In this document: in pieces, positions 58,174-64,000 of the stretch | Numbering within the stretch: the first letter of the stretch is position 1 | How the letters are laid out: each line of letters opens with the position of its first letter | Source of the DNA: Thalassovita sp. | GTDB lineage: Bacteria > Pseudomonadota > Alphaproteobacteria > Rhodobacterales > Rhodobacteraceae | DNA length: 64,000 nucleotides | Assembly: GCA_029212905.1 (NCBI GenBank) | Contig: JARGPB010000013.1 | Coordinates: forward strand, 34,459 to 98,458 | Reading direction: 5' to 3' | Notes under the pieces: model-generated | Told to the model about the DNA's origin: nothing | Databases searched by the model: none | The model's input: the letters and a program-made list of their open reading frames with translations, nothing else | Program-made: the position numbers and the translations under genes

Positions 58174-59373
58174 TTAGTTTTTCAGAAGTTCGCCAGAGAT
58201 GATGAGCTTGCGCACCTCCTGGGTGCCCGCGCCGACCTCGAGCACGCGACCGGTACGGTAGAGCCGGTTCACTTCGGTATCGCGCATATAGCCCGAACCG
58301 CCGTGAATCTGGACGGCCTTGTCCAGCACGAAGGATGTCGCCTCGGCGGCCTTGTAGATTGCCGCAGCGGTGAGCTTGTGGATCTCGCCACGCCCGCCTT
58401 CGCCCTCTTCAAGGCCCTCACACATGGCCGCGGTACGCAAGGACAGGCTGCGCGCCGCCTCGATCTGGGTGTACATGTCGGCCAGCATCGCCTGCACCAT
58501 CTGGAAACTGGCGATCGGCTTGCCGAATTGCTGCCGTGTCTTGGCGTAGTCGATGGAAATATCCAGCGCCCGCTGCGCAATGCCCATTGCGTTGAAGCAG
58601 ACGATGGCACGTTCCAGATCCAGCCCGGACATCGTCACGGCAACGCCGCCATCCAGTTTGCCGACCATATTCTTGGCCGGAACGCGGCAATCTTCGAACA
58701 CCAGTTCCCCGGTGGGCGAGCCACGGAAGCCCATCTTGTTGAGCTTCTGGGCAACCTTGAAACCTGGCGTGTCGGTTTCAACGATGAAGGCGGAAATTCC
58801 CTTGGCCCCTTTTTCCGGCGAGGTCTTGGCATAGACCAGGACCAGATCGGCAATCGGTCCGTTGGTGATGTAGATCTTGGAACCGTTCAGGATGTAGTCG
58901 TCTCCATCCTTTTTGGCCGTGGTCCGCATCGAACCGAGCGCGTCAGACCCCGCGCCGGGTTCGGTCAGACCCAGGGCGCCGATCAGCGTGCCGTCGCAAA
59001 GGCCCGGCAGATACTTGCGGCGCAGGTCGTCACTGGCGTTGCGATAGATGTTGTTGACGCACAAGTTGTCGTGGGCCACATGGGTTAGCCCGATGGCGGC
59101 AGAGGACCGCGAAAGCTGTTCGGTGATGATACAGGCCGAGGTAAAATCCAGCCCCGCACCGCCGAATTCAGGCGGCACGTTCAGGCCCAGATAGCCCATC
59201 TCGCCAAGCTTGGGAAAGACCGAAGGCGGCAGGTCATCAGTGTCGTCCATTTCCGCATTCAGATGGTGAAACTCGGACATGAAGAACTTGCCGGCCTGAT
59301 CGGCCAGAGCCTGTTGCTCCTCCGTCATGAAATGTGTTGGCAAAGCGGTGTCGTTGCGAAGTTGCTTGTTCAT
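58174..59373 (-). CDS. Acyl-CoA dehydrogenase (isovaleryl/citronellyl-CoA dehydrogenase type)
   Basis: 399 residues. GLTEPGAGSDALGSMRTTAKKDGD, KIYITNGPIADLVLVYAKT, QIHGGSGYMRDTEVNRLYRTGRVLEVGAGTQEVRKLIISGELL. The catalytic base is the Glu of SGLDLERAIV on helix G, exactly as in isovaleryl-CoA dehydrogenase; the C-terminal motif is GAGT. Branched short or isoprenoid acyl-CoAs are the likely substrates. It is a close paralogue of the next dehydrogenase at 59389, and the two genes are adjacent (15 bases). Confidence 0.93.
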   Translation of the reverse strand: MNKQLRNDTALPTHFMTEEQQALADQAGKFFMSEFHHLNAEMDDTDDLPPSVFPKLGEMGYLGLNVPPEFGGAGLDFTSACIITEQLSRSSAAIGLTHVAHDNLCVNNIYRNASDDLRRKYLPGLCDGTLIGALGLTEPGAGSDALGSMRTTAKKDGDDYILNGSKIYITNGPIADLVLVYAKTSPEKGAKGISAFIVETDTPGFKVAQKLNKMGFRGSPTGELVFEDCRVPAKNMVGKLDGGVAVTMSGLDLERAIVCFNAMGIAQRALDISIDYAKTRQQFGKPIASFQMVQAMLADMYTQIEAARSLSLRTAAMCEGLEEGEGGRGEIHKLTAAAIYKAAEATSFVLDKAVQIHGGSGYMRDTEVNRLYRTGRVLEVGAGTQEVRKLIISGELLKN

Positions 59374-59388
59374 GGTTTCGTCCCCCCC

Positions 59389-60603
59389 TCAGGCGCGCAG
59401 AAGTTCTTCGGCAATGATGATCTTGCGGACTTCGCTTGTGCCCGCGCCGATTTCCAACAACTTGTTGGCGCGGAACAACCGGTTGATCTCGGTGTCCTGC
59501 ATGTAGCCAGAGCCACCATGGATATGGCAGGCTTCGGTCACCGCCTTGTTGAATGCCTCGCCGGCGTACAGACAGGCCGCCGCAGTCAGTTTGTGAATTT
59601 CGCCGCGGCCTCCGGCCCCTTTTGGCAGGCCCGTACAGGCGGCCAGCGCTCGATACCCGAAGGCGCGCGCCGTCTCGACCTCGATGTAGATCTCGGCCAG
59701 TTTCGACTGCATCATCTGGAAACTTGCGATCGGCTTGCCGAACTGTTCGCGAATTTTGGCGTATTCCAGACCCAGTTCCAGCGCGCGTTCGGCCATGCCA
59801 ACGCAGACTGAGGCAACCATAGCACGCTCCAGATCCAGCCCGCTCATTACCACCGAAACGCCGGTGTTTTCCTCACCCACCATGGCGGATGCGGGCACGC
59901 GGCAATCTTCGAACACCAACTCTCCGGTCGGAGAGCCTCGGAAGCCCATTTTATCGAGCTTTTGCGCCACCTTGAAGCCGGGATTGTCGGTCTCAATGAT
60001 GAAGGCGGAAATGCCCTTGGCGCCCTTCGATTTGTCGGTCTTTGCGTAAAGCAGAATCACGTCGGCAATCGGGCCGTTGGTGATGTAGATCTTAGAGCCG
60101 TTGATGACGTAGTCATCACCGTCACGGCGCGCGGTGGTCGCCATGGACCCAAGCGCATCGGATCCCGCACCCGGTTCGGTCAGACCCAGAGCACCGACAA
60201 GCTCGCCCGAGCAAAGGCCCGGTACGTATTTCTTTACCTGCTCTTCGGACCCGTTGCGCAGCAGGTTGTTCAGGCACAGGTTGTCATGCGCGCCATGCGA
60301 CAACCCCACAGCCGGGTTCCATTTCGAGATCACCTCGGACACCAGCGCCTGGGTGAATTCATCTTGTCCCGATCCGCCCAGCTCCTCGGGAGCGGTGATT
60401 CCCAGCAGGCCCAGCTCACCCATTTGCTTGAACAGGTCTTCGGGCCACCATTCTTCCTCGTCCATGCGCGCCTGCAACGGGTGCAGTACCTCGCGCGACA
60501 CACGATCCACGTGATCGACAATCTGGCGTTGCTCGTCGGTCAACGAATAGTTTGCCCTGATGGCTTCCAGGTCAGCCGCGATAGCCTCACTTTGAGTCGT
60601 CAT
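59389..60603 (-). CDS. Acyl-CoA dehydrogenase (isovaleryl/citronellyl-CoA dehydrogenase type), paralogue
   Basis: 404 residues. The same signature set as the neighbour: GLTEPGAGSDALGSMATTARRDGD, GSKIYITNGPIADVILLYAKT, SGLDLERAMV with the helix-G Glu, and LLEIGAGTSEVRKIIIAEELL. Tandem duplication is evident. As first gene of the leftward operon behind operator copy 7, it is probably strongly induced by the pathway substrate. ATG 60603 has GGGAGGATG upstream; the frame stays open to 60714, through the operator, and is not used. Confidence 0.93.
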   Translation of the reverse strand: MTTQSEAIAADLEAIRANYSLTDEQRQIVDHVDRVSREVLHPLQARMDEEEWWPEDLFKQMGELGLLGITAPEELGGSGQDEFTQALVSEVISKWNPAVGLSHGAHDNLCLNNLLRNGSEEQVKKYVPGLCSGELVGALGLTEPGAGSDALGSMATTARRDGDDYVINGSKIYITNGPIADVILLYAKTDKSKGAKGISAFIIETDNPGFKVAQKLDKMGFRGSPTGELVFEDCRVPASAMVGEENTGVSVVMSGLDLERAMVASVCVGMAERALELGLEYAKIREQFGKPIASFQMMQSKLAEIYIEVETARAFGYRALAACTGLPKGAGGRGEIHKLTAAACLYAGEAFNKAVTEACHIHGGSGYMQDTEINRLFRANKLLEIGAGTSEVRKIIIAEELLRA

Positions 60604-60634
60604 ATCATCCTCCCGAGAAATGTCGTTTGTGGTG

Positions 60635-60671
60635 TTGACCAAAATCAAACACATGTTAGAAAATAGATCAA
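60635..60671. promoter_or_regulatory. Divergent promoter region with operator copy 7
   Basis: CAAACACATGTTAG at 60646-60659; the left arm differs by one base from the consensus CTAACA. Rightward: TTGACC (60635-60640), 16 bases, TAGAAA (60657-60662). Leftward: TTGATC (60671-60666), 17 bases, TTGATT (60648-60643). Both promoters interlock over the palindrome, so one bound regulator would control the six-gene leftward and the AtuA-containing rightward operon. Confidence 0.8.
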
Positions 60672-60737
60672 GCCAAGCTTTTTGCGACCTGACGTTAGAA
60701 GGCACGGCGCACAAACTATTTTGGGGGAGCTTCGGAA

Positions 60738-61523
60738 ATGGGTGAGAGCGTTGTTCAATCGCAGATGCGTGGCGACGAAGTTCGTATCACGATTCGACGT
60801 CCTGAGAATCGAAATGCCCTAAACCGTGAAGTCGCAGACGGGATCATGGCCGCCATATATGCTGCCGAGAAGGACAGCGATTGCCGTGTGATCGTTCTGA
60901 CCGGCGAGGGAGATCGCGCCTTCTGCGCCGGCGGCGACATCAAGGCGGGTGCGGACGGTGGTCCGTTCGTTCAGGATCCGGCCGATCCTGATCATTTCGC
61001 CGGAAGGTTGTTCGAAACGATACAGGCCTGCCGAAAGCCGACGATCGCGCGTGTCAACGGCGTCGCGATGGGGGCAGGGGCGGGCATTATCTGTGCCTGC
61101 GATCTGGCTGTGATGGCGGACCACGCCCGCATCGGAACGCCGGAAGTGAAGGTGGGTTTGTTTCCCATGACGATCGTACCACCGATGATGCGTGTTTTGC
61201 CTCGGCGGAGGCTGATGGAGATGTTCATCACCGGCGTTCCTCTGACGGCCGAGGAAGCCCTGCAATTCAATCTGGTCAACTATGTGACCGATGCCGCAGG
61301 GTTGGACGACAAGGTTGCAGAACTGGTTGCCCAGATTGCTGCGCAGTCGCCGAGCGCGATCCGGCTGGGAAAATACGCCTGTCACGCGATGGAGGACATG
61401 ACCTATCCGCAGCAAATGCGGTTTGCAGAAACACTTTTACCGCGAGTAGCACAGACCGAAGACGCGCGCGAAGGCTTTGATGCCTTCATTGCGAAGCGCA
61501 AACCTGAATGGACAGGCCGCTAA
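60738..61523 (+). CDS. Enoyl-CoA hydratase (methylglutaconyl/isohexenylglutaconyl-CoA hydratase-like)
   Basis: 261 residues. FCAGGDIKAGAD, RVNGVAMGAGAGIICACDLAVMAD (first catalytic Glu is Gly), and IGTPEVKVGLFPMTIVPPMMRVLPRRRLMEMFITG with the second Glu kept. The second block resembles LiuC/AtuE-type hydratases acting after a biotin carboxylase. The neighbours, an AtuA-like gene and a biotin carboxylase, support this reading. GGGGGAG at 60723-60729 precedes the ATG. Confidence 0.88.
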   Translation: MGESVVQSQMRGDEVRITIRRPENRNALNREVADGIMAAIYAAEKDSDCRVIVLTGEGDRAFCAGGDIKAGADGGPFVQDPADPDHFAGRLFETIQACRKPTIARVNGVAMGAGAGIICACDLAVMADHARIGTPEVKVGLFPMTIVPPMMRVLPRRRLMEMFITGVPLTAEEALQFNLVNYVTDAAGLDDKVAELVAQIAAQSPSAIRLGKYACHAMEDMTYPQQMRFAETLLPRVAQTEDAREGFDAFIAKRKPEWTGR

Positions 61524-61544
61524 ACAAGCGGGGAGGAGAAGCAT

Positions 61545-63344
61545 ATGTCAGATCGAAAACTGCGCATCGGATGCGCATCGGGATTCTGGGGCGACACGCC
61601 TGAAGCGATCGGTCAACTGGTCTCCAAGGGCGAGATCAACTATCTGGTGTTCGACTATCTGGCCGAGGTGACAATGTCGCTGATGGCGCGTGCCCGCGCA
61701 AAGACGCCCGAGGCGGGTTATGCGCCGGATTTCGTCAAGGCGCTGGTTCCGTGGCTGCCTGAAATCAAACGTCAGGGCATCAAGGTCGTTACCAATGCCG
61801 GGGGCGTGAACCCGCGCGGCTGCCGCGATGCGCTTGCCAAAGCCGCCGCCGAGGTCGGGATCGATTTGTCCATCGGAGTCGTGCTGGGCGATGATTTGTC
61901 GGCGCGGGCCGACGACATCCGCGCCGCCGGCCAGACGGAGATGTTCTCGGATGTCGCGTTTCCGGGCGACATCTGGAGCATGAACGCCTATCTGGGTGCC
62001 CGCCCCATCGCGGCCGCGCTGGATGCCGGGGCCGACATCGTAATCACGGGGCGCTGCGCCGACAGCGCGGTCGCGCTTGGCCCCCTGATGCACGAATACG
62101 GCTGGGGCGATGACGACTGGGACAAGCTCAGCCAGGGATCACTGGCCGGCCACCTGATCGAATGCGGCCCCCAGGGAACGGGCGGCAACTTTACCGACTG
62201 GCAGGACGTGCCGGGGTGGGACAATATGGGGATGCCCATCGTCGAGGTGTCGGAAGACGGCAGTTTCGTCATGACCAAGACGCCTGACACCGGCGGGCTG
62301 GTCGTGCCGGGATCGGTCGGAGAGCAGATGCTCTATGAAATCGGTGATCCGCGCGCTTACCTGTTGCCCGACGTGACCTGCGACTGGTCCGGGGTTACCC
62401 TTGAACAGGTCGGACCCGATCGGGTGTTGGTCAAGGGCGGCAAGGGTCTCGGGCGCACCGACAGCTACAAGGTGTCGGCGACCCATGCCGATGGCTGGCG
62501 CGCGGTCTCTACCCTGACACTGGCCGCGATTGATGCCCCCGCCAAGGCCGAGCGCGTGGCCGAGGCGATCCTGACCCGCTGCCGCCGAATTTTCCGCGAC
62601 CGCAACATGGGCGATTTCCGGCAGGTTAGCGTCGAAGTGCTGGGCGCCGAGGCCGCCTATGGCGCCAACGCCCGCGCCCTGACGCGCGAAGTGGTGCTCA
62701 AGATCGGCGCGGTCCATGATGATCGCGCCGCGCTGAACATCTTTGCCGGAGAAATCGCACCCATGGCGATTTCGACCGCGCAGGGTCTGACCGGGTTCTT
62801 CGCCGGACGGCCAAAGGTACAGCCGGTGGTCCGTCTGTTCTCCTTCCTTCAGGACAAGGCCGACACCCCCGTCGCGGTTGAGGTTGATGGCAAGGATGTG
62901 CCCGTCACAGTGGCCACCAAACCTGTGCAACTTGATCCGCCTGCCGCGCCGCCGGCAGATTGCCGCGCGCCCGGTTCGGACGCGGTCAAGGTGCGCCTCG
63001 TCGATCTGGCCTGGGGACGCTCAGGCGACAAGGGGGATATCGCCAATATCGGCATCCTCGCGCGCAAGCCGGACTACCTGCCATATATCCGCTCGGCTCT
63101 GAGCGAAGAGGTGGTAAAAGACTATTTTGCTCATGTTTGCGACGGCAAGGTCGAGCGGTTCGAACTGCCCGGAAGCCATTCGCTGAACTTCCTGTTGCAT
63201 GAATCGCTTGGCGGTGGCGGCATTGCCTCTGTCCGCATCGATCCGCAAGGCAAAGGGTTTGCGCAGATGCTGCTTGATATTGAAATTCCTGTGCCGGTCG
63301 ATCTGGCCGCGCGCGACGGGCTGAACGCCTCGGACCGGAACTAA
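61545..63344 (+). CDS. AtuA-like protein (DUF1446) fused to an AtuA ferredoxin-like domain
   Basis: 599 residues. The long N-terminal part (about 1-450) is an AtuA/DUF1446 domain: RIGCASGFWGDTPEAIGQL, VTNAGGVNPRGCRDAL, ITGRCADSAVALGPLMHEYGW, LAGHLIECGPQGTGGNF. The C-terminal part (about 485-595) is the separate small AtuA-like domain with VRLVDLAWGRSGDKGDIANIGI and SHSLNFLLHESLGGGGIASVRIDPQGKGFAQMLL. In Pseudomonas, atuA lies in the operon for acyclic terpene (citronellol/geraniol) use, and its biochemical role is not settled. Here it sits between a hydratase and a biotin carboxylase. GGGAGGAG precedes the ATG. Confidence 0.92.
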   Translation: MSDRKLRIGCASGFWGDTPEAIGQLVSKGEINYLVFDYLAEVTMSLMARARAKTPEAGYAPDFVKALVPWLPEIKRQGIKVVTNAGGVNPRGCRDALAKAAAEVGIDLSIGVVLGDDLSARADDIRAAGQTEMFSDVAFPGDIWSMNAYLGARPIAAALDAGADIVITGRCADSAVALGPLMHEYGWGDDDWDKLSQGSLAGHLIECGPQGTGGNFTDWQDVPGWDNMGMPIVEVSEDGSFVMTKTPDTGGLVVPGSVGEQMLYEIGDPRAYLLPDVTCDWSGVTLEQVGPDRVLVKGGKGLGRTDSYKVSATHADGWRAVSTLTLAAIDAPAKAERVAEAILTRCRRIFRDRNMGDFRQVSVEVLGAEAAYGANARALTREVVLKIGAVHDDRAALNIFAGEIAPMAISTAQGLTGFFAGRPKVQPVVRLFSFLQDKADTPVAVEVDGKDVPVTVATKPVQLDPPAAPPADCRAPGSDAVKVRLVDLAWGRSGDKGDIANIGILARKPDYLPYIRSALSEEVVKDYFAHVCDGKVERFELPGSHSLNFLLHESLGGGGIASVRIDPQGKGFAQMLLDIEIPVPVDLAARDGLNASDRN

Positions 63345-63356
63345 AAGGACAATACC

Positions 63357-64000
63357 ATGACCATTTCAAAACTCCTGGTCGCCAATCGGGGTGAAATCGC
63401 GGCGCGCGTTTTGCGTACTGCCAAGGCCCGCGGCCTTGCGACGGCTGTGTTGCGCCACGTCGCTGAACAAGAGGGGCCGGCCCATCTGATCGCAGACGAG
63501 ATTGTGATGATCGACGGCCCGACGCCTGTGGCCGCCTATCTCGATATTCCGCAGATCGTCGATGCCGCAAAAAAGATCGGCGCTGATGCGGTGCATCCCG
63601 GCTATGGCTTTTTGTCCGAGAATGCGGCCTTCGTCGCGGCGCTGGAAGAGGCCGGTGTGACATTTGTCGGCCCGACGTCCGAGACCATCGACCTGATGGG
63701 CGACAAGATCCGTGCGCGCGCCTTTGTTGAAGAGCGCGGCTTTCCGGTGGCGCCTTCGGCCATCGAGGATGACGATCCGGCGACGTTTGTCGAACGCGCC
63801 CGCGCCGTTGGCTATCCGCTACTCATCAAACCCTCGGCCGGAGGCGGCGGCAAGGGCATGCGCGTCGTGCGCGAGGATAGCACGTTGGAGACCGAAATCG
63901 AAACCGCGCGCCGCGAAGGCCAGCGGTATTTCGGCGACGGTCGTCTGTTCGTCGAATGCTATATCGAACGTCCGCGCCATATCGAGGTGCAGGTGATGGG
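63357..64000 (+). CDS. Biotin carboxylase / acyl-CoA carboxylase alpha subunit, N-terminal part (3' end outside window)
   Basis: 214 codons are present, open to the window edge. KLLVANRGEIAARVLRTAKARG, HPGYGFLSENAAF, FVGPTSETIDLMGDK and the ATP-grasp loop KPSAGGGGKGMRVV identify a biotin carboxylase; it ends here in ERPRHIEVQVMG. The segment after strand 2 (RHVAEQEGPAHLIADEI) differs from most carboxylases and from the copy at 37696, so this is a separate enzyme. With AtuA and the hydratase it probably belongs to a geranyl- or methylcrotonyl-type carboxylation branch. AAAGGA stands before the ATG; the gene begins 13 bases after AtuA. Confidence 0.92.
   Translation, partial: MTISKLLVANRGEIAARVLRTAKARGLATAVLRHVAEQEGPAHLIADEIVMIDGPTPVAAYLDIPQIVDAAKKIGADAVHPGYGFLSENAAFVAALEEAGVTFVGPTSETIDLMGDKIRARAFVEERGFPVAPSAIEDDDPATFVERARAVGYPLLIKPSAGGGGKGMRVVREDSTLETEIETARREGQRYFGDGRLFVECYIERPRHIEVQVM

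Overview
The window reads as a piece of a GC-rich alphaproteobacterial chromosome, most likely from the Rhodobacterales (Roseobacter group). This placement is an inference from EtfB/EtfA sequence style, codon use, strong Shine-Dalgarno sites and tight gene packing; there is no rRNA or other marker. Almost every gene acts on CoA thioesters. I count 9 acyl-CoA dehydrogenases, 7 crotonase-fold hydratases/isomerases, 3 MaoC-type hydratases, 4 family III CoA-transferase/racemase proteins, 3 thiolase-fold proteins, 5 adenylate-forming ligases, 4 classical SDRs plus 1 NmrA-like protein, 2 biotin-dependent carboxylase alpha subunits (one cut by the window edge), 1 carboxylase beta subunit, an HMG-CoA-lyase-like enzyme, a citryl-CoA-lyase-like enzyme, 2 PaaI thioesterases, a 2,4-dienoyl-CoA-reductase-like flavoprotein and a dedicated ETF. 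No stretch above 300 bases lacks a gene. I see no tRNA, rRNA, CRISPR array or insertion sequence.

Layout. 1-6299 (+): the end of a LivF-type ATPase, two near-duplicate periplasmic binding proteins, two crotonases and etfBA, closed by a clear intrinsic terminator. 6412-8992: divergent thiolase and acyl-CoA dehydrogenase. 9013-11342 (-): two CoA-transferases. 11447-20569 (+): zinc-ribbon/OB protein, Cys-less thiolase-fold protein, hydratase 2, racemase, then transglutaminase-like protein, MaoC, an unequal acyl-CoA dehydrogenase pair, a crotonase and a PaaK-like protein. 20650-23875 (-): dehydrogenase, thiolase, hydratase. 23988-25091 (+): a second racemase-like protein. 25117-32783 (-): a complete branched-chain-type ABC importer with an acyl-CoA synthetase inside the operon. 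32995-45862 (-): eleven tightly packed genes carrying a carboxylase, an HMG-CoA-lyase-like and a citryl-CoA-lyase-like enzyme. 45956-49555 (+): dienoyl-CoA reductase and ligase. 49785-50360: a flavodoxin-like gene broken by one stop codon. 50481-54143 (-): NmrA-like protein, ligase, SDR. 54269-55600 (+): a double-length TetR regulator. 55616-60603 (-): six beta-oxidation genes. 60738-64000 (+): hydratase, AtuA-like protein and the start of a second biotin carboxylase.

The unifying feature is a palindrome, TCTAACA-NN-TGTTAGA, found seven times, each time in a promoter region (about 7784, 11379, 15039, 32938, 45903, 54208, 60646). It usually sits between a TTGA-type -35 box and a -10 box (TAGATT/TAGAAT) made by its own outer arm. 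One copy lies in front of the regulator at 54269, which contains two complete TetR units in one chain. I infer that this protein represses itself and the surrounding operons, so that the window is one regulon for uptake, CoA activation and oxidation of a carboxylic acid.

The substrate cannot be read from the sequence. The clues point to a branched and/or alicyclic, terpenoid- or steroid-like acid: alpha-methylacyl-CoA-racemase-type proteins, a set resembling retro-aldol side-chain removal (DUF35 protein plus Cys-less thiolase, MaoC, two-subunit dehydrogenase), a BadH-like alicyclic hydroxyacyl-CoA dehydrogenase, carboxylase plus HMG-CoA-lyase chemistry that bypasses a beta-methyl branch, and an AtuA-like gene.
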